From contig NZ_JAGJEH010000015.1 in assembly GCF_018100925.1 (NCBI RefSeq), positions 1-64,000 on the forward strand: a DNA stretch of 64,000 nt, written 5' to 3'. The notes under the pieces were generated by a model. That model was not told the DNA's origin. It saw only the letters and a program-made list of their open reading frames with translations, and did not search any database. Origin of the DNA: Pseudoalteromonas luteoviolacea. Its GTDB lineage: Bacteria; Pseudomonadota; Gammaproteobacteria; Enterobacterales; Alteromonadaceae. The translations under genes and the position numbers were made by a program. Each line of letters opens with the position of its first letter. Position 1 is the stretch's first letter. Shown in pieces: positions 52,789 to 61,546 of this stretch.

Positions 52789-53987
52789 ACATCATTCTCC
52801 CTTCTGATATAACACTGACGATAATCATCAGTGCCATAGTGGCGATAATCCTATCTAACATCTTAATGCGCATACTGAAGCGCTACCAACCTAAACTCAG
52901 ACGACGGATTTTATCGTGGCGCTTTCGCGCTGGCTTAACTTTGTTAGTCACAATTTTTATTGTGATTGCATTGATCCCGGTTATTTTTATTAAGGTCGAC
53001 TCGGGTGAAGTTGGGGTGCTATGGAAACGTTTTGCGGGCGGTACTTATTTAGATGCACCGCTACATGAAGGAACGGTATTAGTCTTCCCTTGGGATACGC
53101 TGACAATCTATTCCAGTCGTTATCAAACCGCACATACCAATGTATACGCCATCACCAATGAAGGGTTACGCATTACATTGGACATTACGGTACGTTACCG
53201 CCCAGAGGTAGACTTTATTCCCTATCTACACAAGTTAGTTGGCCCAGATTATGTGGATGAAATCATTCTTCCTGAAGTCAGTTCAGGGGTACGTATGATA
53301 GTGTCTCAATACAATGCAGAGCAGGTATATGGCAATCAACGTAAAGAGGTACAAGAAGAGTTACTAGGACAAGTACTCAATGAGCTAGAGCTTAAAGAGA
53401 AATCCATGTTGCGCCAAGAGGCACAAATGATGGCGGGCCACCATCTTGTAAACCTAGATGATGTGCTGATAAAGCGAGTTGATTTACCTGATAAAGTTCA
53501 TGGTGCGATTATCTCTAAGGTTAATCAAAACTACATTTTGGAAGAGTACAAAATGCGCGTCGAAGTTGCCAAAAAAGAAGCGCTGCGCAAAGAGGAAGAA
53601 GCCAAGGGTATTGCCCTATTCCAAGAGATGGTCAGCGATGGGATCTCTGAGGCATATCTTAAGTGGCGTGGTATAGAGGCCACCATTGAACTGGCAAAAT
53701 CTAACAATGCCAAGGTGGTGGTCATTGGTAGCGGCAAAGATGGCTTGCCCCTTATTTTGAATACTGAAAGCAGCCTCACCCCTGCAAACAGCAGCTTTAA
53801 AGAAACTCACAAACCGGGTGAGTTAAAAGCTGAGTCAAATGCGCCGGATGAAACACACAGCAAAGACGGGTACCTAAACAGTGTCGATAAGTATGGTCAT
53901 AAACTCAAACCTGATCTACGCCAGCCTGATAAAACCCTATCTGATAGGTCGCTGCAAACTGGCGAACCCATGGAGTATTTAAAGTAG
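52785..53987 (+). CDS. SPFH/prohibitin-domain membrane protein
   Basis: A 400-residue SPFH protein. Two N-terminal membrane segments (about 8-27 and 45-66) lead into the SPFH domain (about 67-270: V-D-S-G-E-V-G-V-L-W-K-R-F, L-H-E-G-T-V-L-V-F-P-W, and I-T-L-D-I-T-V-R-Y-R-P), a charged Lys/Glu/Ala coiled-coil region (about 255-285) and a polar, probably disordered tail (about 325-400). SPFH proteins form ring or cage assemblies in membranes and organise microdomains. Its ATG lies inside the end of the exporter gene (ATGA overlap), so the two proteins are probably made together. It may scaffold the exporter or protect the membrane against the lipopeptide; neither is established. Confidence 0.88.
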   Translation: MNIILPSDITLTIIISAIVAIILSNILMRILKRYQPKLRRRILSWRFRAGLTLLVTIFIVIALIPVIFIKVDSGEVGVLWKRFAGGTYLDAPLHEGTVLVFPWDTLTIYSSRYQTAHTNVYAITNEGLRITLDITVRYRPEVDFIPYLHKLVGPDYVDEIILPEVSSGVRMIVSQYNAEQVYGNQRKEVQEELLGQVLNELELKEKSMLRQEAQMMAGHHLVNLDDVLIKRVDLPDKVHGAIISKVNQNYILEEYKMRVEVAKKEALRKEEEAKGIALFQEMVSDGISEAYLKWRGIEATIELAKSNNAKVVVIGSGKDGLPLILNTESSLTPANSSFKETHKPGELKAESNAPDETHSKDGYLNSVDKYGHKLKPDLRQPDKTLSDRSLQTGEPMEYLK

Positions 53988-53996
53988 AGACTAAAG

Positions 53997-54024
53997 CGCC
54001 TCTGGTAAAACAGAGGTGTTTTTA
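53997..54024 (+). terminator. Terminator after the SPFH gene
   Basis: CCTCTG (53999-54004) pairs with CAGAGG (54011-54016) around GTAAAA, followed by TGTTTTTAT. It would close the biosynthesis/export transcript on the right. Confidence 0.8.
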
Positions 54025-54170
54025 TCTTTATTGCGCCAATTTAATTTATGAGTCATGGTTTAAGAGGCGATATACATATATTTAATTTATCAAAATCATG
54101 ATTCTAAATAGCCTTTATGGTACTGCTAGTCTACTTTTAATTTAAGCAAAGTTACCCATAAAGGATGATT

Positions 54171-56774
54171 GTGAACAATAAATCAAAAATAATCTTCTTA
54201 GCTTTGTTTGGTACTCTATTTAATGTCACTGTATTTTTGCTCTTGAATTTTAATCAGGAGCAAAGTATCGAGAAAGATTATTATTTTGAGTCAGTACATG
54301 TGGTTTCAGCGCTAAAAAAAGAAGCTGCGTTAAACTTTGAGGTGCTCAGACAGTTACAGCAAATTTATTCAGAGTTTGGAGAAATATCTCCCGGTTCATT
54401 TTCTAATGTGACTCACTTTGCATTGGCAACATATCCGACTATTCAAGCGCTAGAATGGATCCCCAATATTTTGCACTCAGAGCGCGCAGAATACGAACTG
54501 CAACAGAGTACTATCTATACGGGGTTTCATATCAAACAGCGCAACGCAAGCGGCGAGTTTGAAAGGGTAGAAGAAAAAGAAAGGTATTTCCCGGTTGGCG
54601 TAGTGGAGCCTGTAGTGGGAAACGAAGCTGCTATTGGGTTTGATTTATCGTCTAGTCCAGCTAGAAGAGTCACCCTTGAAAAGTCAGCGCGTAAAAACCA
54701 AATGTTAGCGACTGCCGGTATAAAGTTGGTACAAGTTGAATCTGAAGACAAAGGGTTTTTAGTCTTTTTACCGGTATATGCGAAAAAAGGCGCAAAGCAT
54801 ACTTTAGCCAATGTGAAAGGTTTTGTACTGGGGGTATATCAATCGACTGATATATTGAGAAAATCGCTCTCTGATGCTGCCAAAAATCATTCTTCTGTCA
54901 AAATATTTGATCAAACCGATACTGCCAATCCAACGCTAATTACAAGTTATGCACCCGCTAATTTTACCCCATCTGATCACAAAATAAAGTTTCCACCACT
55001 TAATATTGCGGGAAGAAGTTGGGTGGTTGAAGCATCTCCATCACAGCAGTATATTGATGAGAATAAAACATTCACACCTATGGTTTCTGCCATTATTGGC
55101 TTTGTTATCTTGTTTGTTTTTCTCAATAGCTATTATAGAACGGTTAATTATGCACAGTCTGTTGAAGATGAAGTGAAAAAGAGAACAAAAGAGCTGGAGC
55201 AAAGCCGCTACTTTATCGAGTCACTAACTAATGCTGTGCCTGTATTGTTGGCCTATATAGATAAACAAGAAAAATACCACTTTGTAAACCAAAAGTACTT
55301 GTCGCTTTTTAATAAAAATATTAGTGAATTTACAAACGTAAATGTCGCTCAAATGATGAATGAAAAACAGTACTCGTTAATAAAACCTGATCTAGATAGA
55401 GCACTTAATGGTAAAGCGGCTGAGATTATCGAAGAGTTTTTCATAACAGGGAAACAATATTGGTTACGGATCTCCTTTACGCCAAAAGTTGATGATAGCA
55501 CCAATGTTGAGGGGATATTTATCTCTATCGAAGATATGACTCAGCAGATCAATGACCGCAATCAAATGGAAGAGTATGCACAAAAAATAGAGTTTGACTC
55601 ATGGGCAATTGAAGATGCAAGAGATAAAGCTGAAGAAGCTACCAGGCTAAAATCAAAATTCTTAGCCAATATGAGCCACGAAATTAGAACGCCCCTGAGT
55701 GGTGTAATGGGGCTACTACAATTGGTTTCAGATACTGAGCTTACATCTGAACAACATGAGTATATTGAACTTGCACACTCCAGTGCTAATTCGTTGCTGA
55801 CGATTATTAACGACATTTTGGACTTGTCTAAAGTTGAGGCTGGTAGGCTTGAGATAGAATCTCGGTCTTTTTGTATCTACGAAAAAGTAAAAGGGGTACA
55901 GCAAACCTATCAACTGCTTGCTCACGAAAAAGGTCTCGCATTTGAGTTTCAATCAAATCTGCAGCAAAAAGTTGAAATAATCGGAGATGAAGTACGGATC
56001 CTGCAAATTATAAATAATTTGATGAATAATGCGCTCAAGTTTACGAAAAGTGGAAAAATTAACCTGATTACAAATTTAATTGATCTAACCGGGCGGGATG
56101 CAAAACTTGAGATAAAGGTATCGGATACTGGCATTGGGGTTGATAAGCACTTGTTAAGTAACTTATTTGATGCATTTGAACAAGCTGACAGCTCTACATC
56201 GAGAGAGTTTGGTGGAACAGGGTTGGGGCTAACGATCAGTCGTAAACTAGCTGAGTTAATGAATGGTAATATTACAGTTGAGAGTGAGGTGGGGGTTGGA
56301 ACTACCTTTACATGTACCTTAGCGACAGAGATGAGCCAAAATCAAAGATCAAATGAGCCTGCGACAGCAACGCAAAAAATCACATTGTTTGATGGAATAA
56401 CGGGCTTGATTGTAGAGGATAATCCAGTCAACCAAATGATCGCAAAAAAGGTGCTAGACGGTTTGGGCGTTGAAACTGTTATTGTGGGTAATGGTCAAGA
56501 AGCACTAGACGCATTAAACAGCGCAGGAACCCATTTTGATATTGTGTTTATGGATTGCATGATGCCGATAATGGACGGTTACGAAGCGAGTCAGCTGATA
56601 AAAGCTGATGATCATCTCTCTTCTATACCTATCATCGCGATGACAGCAAATGCGATGCAAGGCGACCGAGAAAAGTGCATAGCAGCTGGTATGGACGAAT
56701 ATATATCCAAGCCATTAAACAAGCATGTTTTGGAAGCAGTTTTGCAAAACATATTTCAATCGTCAACACGGTAG
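54171..56774 (+). CDS. CHASE-PAS hybrid sensor histidine kinase
   Basis: An 867-residue membrane hybrid kinase. Order: first membrane segment (about 6-25), periplasmic CHASE domain (about 30-290, recognisable in A-T-Y-P-T-I-Q-A-L-E-W-I-P), second membrane segment (about 300-322), PAS-like domain (about 345-460), HisKA with F-L-A-N-M-S-H-E-I-R-T-P (His503), HATPase with N-N-A-L-K-F-T and G-G-T-G-L-G-L, and a receiver domain with Asp795 in M-D-C-M-M-P. I choose GTG 54171: the AAGGA site at 54161-54165 directly abuts the in-frame ATG 54165, which is too close, but is well spaced for the GTG. No separate response regulator lies near. It follows the lipopeptide locus but has its own upstream region, so a regulatory link is unproven. 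Confidence 0.9.
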   Translation: MNNKSKIIFLALFGTLFNVTVFLLLNFNQEQSIEKDYYFESVHVVSALKKEAALNFEVLRQLQQIYSEFGEISPGSFSNVTHFALATYPTIQALEWIPNILHSERAEYELQQSTIYTGFHIKQRNASGEFERVEEKERYFPVGVVEPVVGNEAAIGFDLSSSPARRVTLEKSARKNQMLATAGIKLVQVESEDKGFLVFLPVYAKKGAKHTLANVKGFVLGVYQSTDILRKSLSDAAKNHSSVKIFDQTDTANPTLITSYAPANFTPSDHKIKFPPLNIAGRSWVVEASPSQQYIDENKTFTPMVSAIIGFVILFVFLNSYYRTVNYAQSVEDEVKKRTKELEQSRYFIESLTNAVPVLLAYIDKQEKYHFVNQKYLSLFNKNISEFTNVNVAQMMNEKQYSLIKPDLDRALNGKAAEIIEEFFITGKQYWLRISFTPKVDDSTNVEGIFISIEDMTQQINDRNQMEEYAQKIEFDSWAIEDARDKAEEATRLKSKFLANMSHEIRTPLSGVMGLLQLVSDTELTSEQHEYIELAHSSANSLLTIINDILDLSKVEAGRLEIESRSFCIYEKVKGVQQTYQLLAHEKGLAFEFQSNLQQKVEIIGDEVRILQIINNLMNNALKFTKSGKINLITNLIDLTGRDAKLEIKVSDTGIGVDKHLLSNLFDAFEQADSSTSREFGGTGLGLTISRKLAELMNGNITVESEVGVGTTFTCTLATEMSQNQRSNEPATATQKITLFDGITGLIVEDNPVNQMIAKKVLDGLGVETVIVGNGQEALDALNSAGTHFDIVFMDCMMPIMDGYEASQLIKADDHLSSIPIIAMTANAMQGDREKCIAAGMDEYISKPLNKHVLEAVLQNIFQSSTR

Positions 56775-56918
56775 TTCGAATATCTGGAGTTGATATTACG
56801 AAGAAACTTAGACAATCTTGGCAAAAAATTTTTAATAAGTGCGATTTTAAAGGGAGTTATATGCTCTTGATATTGAGAAAACCATAGAAGCGATAGTAAA
56901 TGAACAGCTTGGAAAAAA

Positions 56919-56995
56919 TGGTGGCCCCACCTGGACTCGAACCAGGGACCTACCGATTATGAGTCGGGTGCTCTAACCAACTGAGCTATAGGGCC
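56919..56995 (-). tRNA. tRNA-Ile2 (CAU anticodon, lysidine-modified)
   Basis: A 77-nt cloverleaf on the minus strand: acceptor GGCCCTA (56989-56995) with TGGGGCC (56923-56929), discriminator A and encoded CCA (56919-56921). The anticodon loop is CTCATAA, anticodon CAT. The body closely resembles E. coli ileX (GACTCATAATCG anticodon arm, G1-G2-C3 start) rather than initiator or elongator tRNA-Met. It would therefore be converted by TilS to read AUA as Ile. Automated tools often label such genes tRNA-Met. Its 3' end points toward the lipopeptide locus. Confidence 0.93.
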
Positions 56996-57152
56996 ATTTT
57001 TTGTGATTGTGTGTAAACAATCTTATGAAGCGCTGGCAGTATATGAACTTTTTCGTCGCTTGTCACTAGGAAAAACTGAAAAATATAACTTATCTTGTTC
57101 AATTGATTAATAAAAACGCAAAAAGTCATGGTTAGGTCGGGTCAAAGAAAAC

Positions 57153-57180
57153 AAAAAAGCCGGTAAATACCGGCTTTTTT
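57153..57180 (-). terminator. Terminator of the accB-accC operon
   Basis: AAAAAAGCCGGTA (57153-57165) and TACCGGCTTTTTT (57168-57180) form a long stem around AA. Transcripts from either side would end in a U-run. On the minus strand it lies 13 bases after the accC stop, which is its evident use. Confidence 0.93.
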
Positions 57181-57193
57181 ACTAATACGTCAA

Positions 57194-58534
57194 TTACAGA
57201 CCGAGTTTCTTCTCTAGATAGTGGATGTTTGTTCCACCATTTTGGAAGTTTTCGTCTGCTAAGATCTTTTTGTGTAGCGGTGTATTTGTTTTGATACCGT
57301 CAATCACAAGTTCGTTTAACGCATTGCGAGCACGTGCGATTGCAACGTCACGGTTCTCACCATAAGTGATTAATTTACCGATCATTGAATCGTAGTGTGG
57401 TGGTACTGTGTAGTCAGCGTAAATGTGGCTGTCCCAACGAATACCTAAACCACCAGCAGGGTGGAAACGCGTGATCTTACCTGGAGACGGGATGAACGAC
57501 TCTGGGTCTTCAGCGTTGATACGACACTCGATAGCGTGACCTTTGATCACAACATCATCTTGTGTGATTGATAAAGGTTGACCCGCAGCAATTTTCAGCT
57601 GCTCTTTGATTAGGTCAACACCTGTAACCATTTCAGTTACTGGGTGCTCTACCTGAATACGTGTATTCATTTCGATGAAGTAGAATTCGCCATTCTCGTA
57701 TAGGAATTCGAATGTACCTGCACCGCGATAACCGATTTCGATACATGCACGAGTACAACGGTCACCGATGAACTTACGCATTTCTGCTGTGATACCCGGT
57801 GCTGGCGCTTCTTCAACTACTTTTTGGTGACGACGCTGCATTGAACAATCACGCTCACCTAGGTGAATCGCATTGCCTTGACCGTCAGCAAGTACTTGTA
57901 CTTCGATGTGACGTGGGTTTTCTAGGAATTTCTCCATGTAAACCATGCCATTGCCGAAGAACTGCTGCGCTTCAGTTTGTGTCAGTGCAATTGAGTCTAG
58001 TAGCTCTTCTTCTGAGCGAACAACACGCATACCACGACCACCGCCGCCGCCTGCTGCTTTGATGATAACAGGGTAACCGATACGCTTAGCGATTTGCACG
58101 TTGCGCTCGTTGTCTTCTGTTAATGGGCCGTCAGAACCTGGTACACAAGGTACGCCAGCTTTACGCATTGCTTCGATTGCAGAAACTTTATCACCCATTA
58201 AACGAATAGTGTCGCCCTTTGGACCGATAAAGATAAAGCCGCTTTGTTCAACTTGGTCAGCAAAGTCAGCGTTTTCTGATAAGAAACCGTATCCTGGGTG
58301 GATAGCAACAGCGTCTGTTACTTCTGCCGCAGCGATAATGCGAGGAATATCTAGGTAACTCTCAGCCGCAGCTGGTTTACCGATACAAATTGTTTCGTCT
58401 GCAAGTAGAACGTGTTTAAGGTCACGGTCAGCAGTAGAGTGTACTGCAACCGTTTTAATCCCAAGCTCCTTGCAGGCACGCAATACGCGAAGTGCAATTT
58501 CACCTCGGTTTGCAATGACTACTTTATCTAACAT
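57194..58534 (-). CDS. accC: Acetyl-CoA carboxylase biotin carboxylase subunit
   Basis: AccC uses ATP and bicarbonate to carboxylate the biotin of AccB, the first half of malonyl-CoA synthesis. The 446-residue product has M-L-D-K-V-V-I-A-N-R-G-E-I-A at the start, an ATP-grasp domain with the glycine loop G-G-G-G-R-G-M-R, and the catalytic E-M-N-T-R-I-Q-V-E-H-P-V-T-E. Length matches the family. It lies 20 bases after accB. The malonyl-CoA made here would also supply the AT domain of the lipopeptide synthase, but that is metabolism in general, not evidence of linkage. Confidence 0.98.
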   Translation of the reverse strand: MLDKVVIANRGEIALRVLRACKELGIKTVAVHSTADRDLKHVLLADETICIGKPAAAESYLDIPRIIAAAEVTDAVAIHPGYGFLSENADFADQVEQSGFIFIGPKGDTIRLMGDKVSAIEAMRKAGVPCVPGSDGPLTEDNERNVQIAKRIGYPVIIKAAGGGGGRGMRVVRSEEELLDSIALTQTEAQQFFGNGMVYMEKFLENPRHIEVQVLADGQGNAIHLGERDCSMQRRHQKVVEEAPAPGITAEMRKFIGDRCTRACIEIGYRGAGTFEFLYENGEFYFIEMNTRIQVEHPVTEMVTGVDLIKEQLKIAAGQPLSITQDDVVIKGHAIECRINAEDPESFIPSPGKITRFHPAGGLGIRWDSHIYADYTVPPHYDSMIGKLITYGENRDVAIARARNALNELVIDGIKTNTPLHKKILADENFQNGGTNIHYLEKKLGL

Positions 58535-58554
58535 AGTGTTTGCCTTCTTGGGAA

Positions 58555-59016
58555 TTATTCGATGATGAATAGTGGCTGATCAAATTCAACTGGCTCGCCG
58601 TTTTCAACTAGGATAGCTTTAACAGTACCGGCCTTGTCAGATTCGATCTGGTTCATCATCTTCATCGCTTCTACGATGCAAAGTGTGTCGCCAACGTTTA
58701 CTTTTGTGCCAACTTCAACGTAAGCCGCAGCTGTTGGAGAAGACGCTGAGTAGAAAGTACCAACCATTGGAGACTTAACTTGGTGGCCTGCAGGAGTTGC
58801 GGCTTCTGCCGGTGCGTCAGCTGCTGGCGCGGCAGCCGGAGCAGCTACAGGAGCTGCTGCTGGTGCAGGAACAGCGAATTGCTGAGGCTGAGCCATAACA
58901 GGAGCACTGCTGTGACGATTAATACGTACTGACTCTTCACCTTCGGTGATCTCTAGCTCTGCAATACCTGATTCTTCTACTAGTTCGATTAGTTTTTTAA
59001 TCTTGCGAATATCCAT
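58555..59016 (-). CDS. accB: Biotin carboxyl carrier protein of acetyl-CoA carboxylase
   Basis: AccB carries the biotin that shuttles carboxyl groups. The 153-residue protein has the N-terminal M-D-I-R-K-I-K-K-L-I-E-L-V-E-E-S, an Ala/Pro-rich flexible linker (about 42-78), and the biotinyl domain with the target lysine in E-A-M-K-M (Lys119). It is the middle gene of aroQ-accB-accC, 19 bases from aroQ. A good GGCGGGCC-containing but weak ribosome binding region precedes ATG 59016. Confidence 0.97.
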   Translation of the reverse strand: MDIRKIKKLIELVEESGIAELEITEGEESVRINRHSSAPVMAQPQQFAVPAPAAAPVAAPAAAPAADAPAEAATPAGHQVKSPMVGTFYSASSPTAAAYVEVGTKVNVGDTLCIVEAMKMMNQIESDKAGTVKAILVENGEPVEFDQPLFIIE

Positions 59017-59035
59017 AACTTGGCCCGCCTGTTAG

Positions 59036-59497
59036 TTAATTTGAGTTATCTTGTTTGCGCAACTGGTCAATCGCTGCCATTAAAGCAGCTTGATAGCCAA
59101 TTGCACCTAATCCACATATGACGCCTTTCGCTACATCCGAGAAGTAGGAGGTATGTCGAAATGGCTCACGTGCGTGCACATTTGAAATATGCACTTCATA
59201 AAATGGGACGCTAATACTGAGCAAGGCATCGCGTATGGCGATACTCGAGTGTGTGAAAGCCGCTGGATTGATGATAATACAATCCACTTCGCCGTAATGG
59301 TCATGGATGGTATTGATCAGCTCTGCTTCACTGTTGCTCTGAAAATGAGTCAGCATCACATTATGTTGTTCTGCGCACTTTATAAGTGACTGCATTATTT
59401 CCGCTAAGGTCTGTGTGCCATATTTATCTGGCTCGCGTCGGCCCAACATGTTCAAATTTGGACCATTAAGTACTAAAACCTTAAAATTTGCTGACAT
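59036..59497 (-). CDS. aroQ: Type II 3-dehydroquinate dehydratase
   Basis: AroQ converts 3-dehydroquinate to 3-dehydroshikimate in the shikimate pathway and forms dodecamers. The 153-residue product has L-V-L-N-G-P-N-L-N-M-L-G-R-R-E-P at residues about 7-22, the lid loop with catalytic Arg and Tyr, and N-P-A-A-F-T-H-S-S-I-A-I with the catalytic His. ATG 59497 gives the family's normal length; the 29-codon in-frame extension to 59584 shows no family sequence. An AAGGAA lies about 12 bases upstream. It leads the aroQ-accB-accC transcript, a standard gammaproteobacterial arrangement. Confidence 0.96.
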   Translation of the reverse strand: MSANFKVLVLNGPNLNMLGRREPDKYGTQTLAEIMQSLIKCAEQHNVMLTHFQSNSEAELINTIHDHYGEVDCIIINPAAFTHSSIAIRDALLSISVPFYEVHISNVHAREPFRHTSYFSDVAKGVICGLGAIGYQAALMAAIDQLRKQDNSN

Positions 59498-59663
59498 AAT
59501 GCGTGAAATTCCTTTAAATGGGAAATAACGAGACTTTTCGTCTTTTACTTTGTCTAACTTAAGCGCTTGCGCCTTAAATAGCAAATATTTCTCACGTTCG
59601 TGAACTATTATAGAGTGTTCGAGGTAAATAGCAGCAAAATACTGGTCTAATCAGAGATAAAGT

Positions 59664-59698
59664 ACAGCCTATTTGACTTAAATATTCAAATAGGCTGT
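59664..59698 (-). terminator. Probable terminator after dsbD
   Basis: ACAGCCTATTTGA (59664-59676) pairs perfectly over 13 bases with TCAAATAGGCTGT (59686-59698), loop of nine. Reading on the minus strand it lies 16 bases after the dsbD stop. The U-tail is poor (ACTTTATC), so termination strength is uncertain. Confidence 0.65.
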
Positions 59699-59713
59699 GG
59701 GTAAAGGGGAGGA

Positions 59714-61546
59714 TTAGTAATAGTTACGGACTTTTTGTAGGTGCTTGGCAAAGTCTTCCGCACTCATAAAGCCAGTTACGCGTAATTCAGGGATCTCTTT
59801 TCCGTCTTTGTCGAAGAATAGCATGCTAGGTAAACCAAACACAGTAAAGTACTCCATGATCTCGAAAGTGGTGTCGTTACTCTCTGTAAGATCCAGCTTC
59901 AACAGTTCAAAGTGTTGGAACTCTTTTTGTACTTCAGCCTCTGGGAAAGTGTACTTTTCAAACTCTTTACACGCCACACACCAGTCAGCATATAAATCAA
60001 CGACCGCAATTTGCCCCTGCTGATTTGCTTTAGCGACTTCGCTATGTAGTCCATCAAGTCCTTCTATCAATCTAAACTTTTTCTCTTCGACAGGGCCTGA
60101 TGCAACGCTTATTTGTGTCACAGGTTGTGGGAAAAGGACTGACTTACCCATGAAAAAGGCGCTGACAAATAAGGTCATCGACAGTGCCCATAAAAATGTT
60201 TTCCCTTTGCCTTGCGTTTGTGCGCTCTGCCAATAGTGCAGATAAAGAGCAGTGGCAACGGCAAGGACAGAGGCTAGCATGACGATAATATCGAAATCCA
60301 AGATGCGCTCTAACAAAATAAGTGGCACAAACAGCATCAAGAAACCAAATAAGGTCTTAACTTGCTCCATCCAGCCGCCTGCTTTTGGCAGTAATTTACC
60401 GCCTGAGGTGCCAAGTAATAACAGTGGCAAGCCCATACCTAAGCTCAGTGCATACAAGGTTAAGCCGCCAACTAGGAAATCACCACTTTGCGCTACATAT
60501 AACAGCGCCGCGGAGAGAGGGGCTGTGGTACAAGGGCTGGCAATAAGGCCTGATAATACACCCATCATAAACACACCGGTGTAATTACCTCCTTTTTGCT
60601 GGTTGCTGATCTCAGTAAGTTTACTCATCATGCCGCTTGGCAGGCGCAGTTCAAACCAGCCAAACATGGCAAATGCTAAAATCACAAATAAGATACTAAA
60701 ACTAATAAGTACCGCAGGGTGCTGAATGTAGCCTTGAATATGGCCGCCAAAATAGGCAACCACAAGACCGAGTGCCGCATAGGTCACGGCCATACCTTGT
60801 ACATAAACAAATGACAGTGAAAACGCCTTTTTAGTCGATAGGTTGCTTTGACCGGCAATGAGGCTCGACAAAATAGGGAACATCGGAAACACGCATGGTG
60901 TAAAAGCCAGCAGCACGCCCACTAAGAAAAATGCGCCTAAATTGGCGATAAAGCTTTGCTGGGCAAGTTTTTCACTGAATGATAAATCGCCGTCGTCACT
61001 ATTGTTGAATGTTTTTGGTTGTGAACTGGGTTTAACAGTGTTTTGTTGTGCTGACTCCCTTTCTGTGTTGTTGGTTGGATCACTAGCTGCGCCAGCTAAG
61101 GCTGTGAGCGGGATCTCAATGATCTCAGGTGGGTAACAGAGCCCGGCTTCTGCACACCCTTGATAGCGAATTTTTACCACTGCGTTTTGGCCAATATTCG
61201 AGAGTTTAGAGACCACAGAGAGCTCATCAAAATATACTTCGGTGCGACCAAAGAATTCATCTTCAATCATTTTACCGTCGCTTAACTCAGGCACCTTGAT
61301 GTCGGCATCTTTAGCAATAAATTCGAGCTTGTGTTTATAAATATAGTAGCCCGGAGCGATATCCCAACCAGTAAAGAGCACGGTGCCTTGCTGGTCAAAA
61401 TCAAACTGAAATGCTTGATCAACCGGTAAAAATGTTTGTTGTTTTGGTTCGAGTAAACTGTCCAAAACTGTGTTATTGGCCGAAGCCTGAAAGCTGCCAA
61501 TCAGCAGCAGCGATATAAAGGAGAATAACAGCGTCGTCAGTCGCAT
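59714..61546 (-). CDS. dsbD: Thiol:disulfide interchange protein DsbD
   Basis: DsbD carries electrons from cytoplasmic thioredoxin across the inner membrane to periplasmic DsbC, DsbG and CcmG. The 610-residue protein has a signal peptide (1-23), an N-terminal immunoglobulin-like domain with its cysteine pair (C-A-E-A-G-L-C-Y-P-P), an eight-helix membrane domain with the two conserved cysteines in F-T-P-C-V-F-P and S-P-C-T-T-A-P, and a C-terminal thioredoxin domain with W-C-V-A-C. All six redox cysteines are present. Start overlaps the cutA stop by one base (TAATG), so the pair is coupled. Confidence 0.97.
   Translation of the reverse strand: MRLTTLLFSFISLLLIGSFQASANNTVLDSLLEPKQQTFLPVDQAFQFDFDQQGTVLFTGWDIAPGYYIYKHKLEFIAKDADIKVPELSDGKMIEDEFFGRTEVYFDELSVVSKLSNIGQNAVVKIRYQGCAEAGLCYPPEIIEIPLTALAGAASDPTNNTERESAQQNTVKPSSQPKTFNNSDDGDLSFSEKLAQQSFIANLGAFFLVGVLLAFTPCVFPMFPILSSLIAGQSNLSTKKAFSLSFVYVQGMAVTYAALGLVVAYFGGHIQGYIQHPAVLISFSILFVILAFAMFGWFELRLPSGMMSKLTEISNQQKGGNYTGVFMMGVLSGLIASPCTTAPLSAALLYVAQSGDFLVGGLTLYALSLGMGLPLLLLGTSGGKLLPKAGGWMEQVKTLFGFLMLFVPLILLERILDFDIIVMLASVLAVATALYLHYWQSAQTQGKGKTFLWALSMTLFVSAFFMGKSVLFPQPVTQISVASGPVEEKKFRLIEGLDGLHSEVAKANQQGQIAVVDLYADWCVACKEFEKYTFPEAEVQKEFQHFELLKLDLTESNDTTFEIMEYFTVFGLPSMLFFDKDGKEIPELRVTGFMSAEDFAKHLQKVRNYY

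Noticed and set aside
60252..60584. Plus-strand frame of 110 codons within dsbD
   Set aside because: Antisense to the membrane domain of dsbD; no ribosome binding site or protein resemblance.
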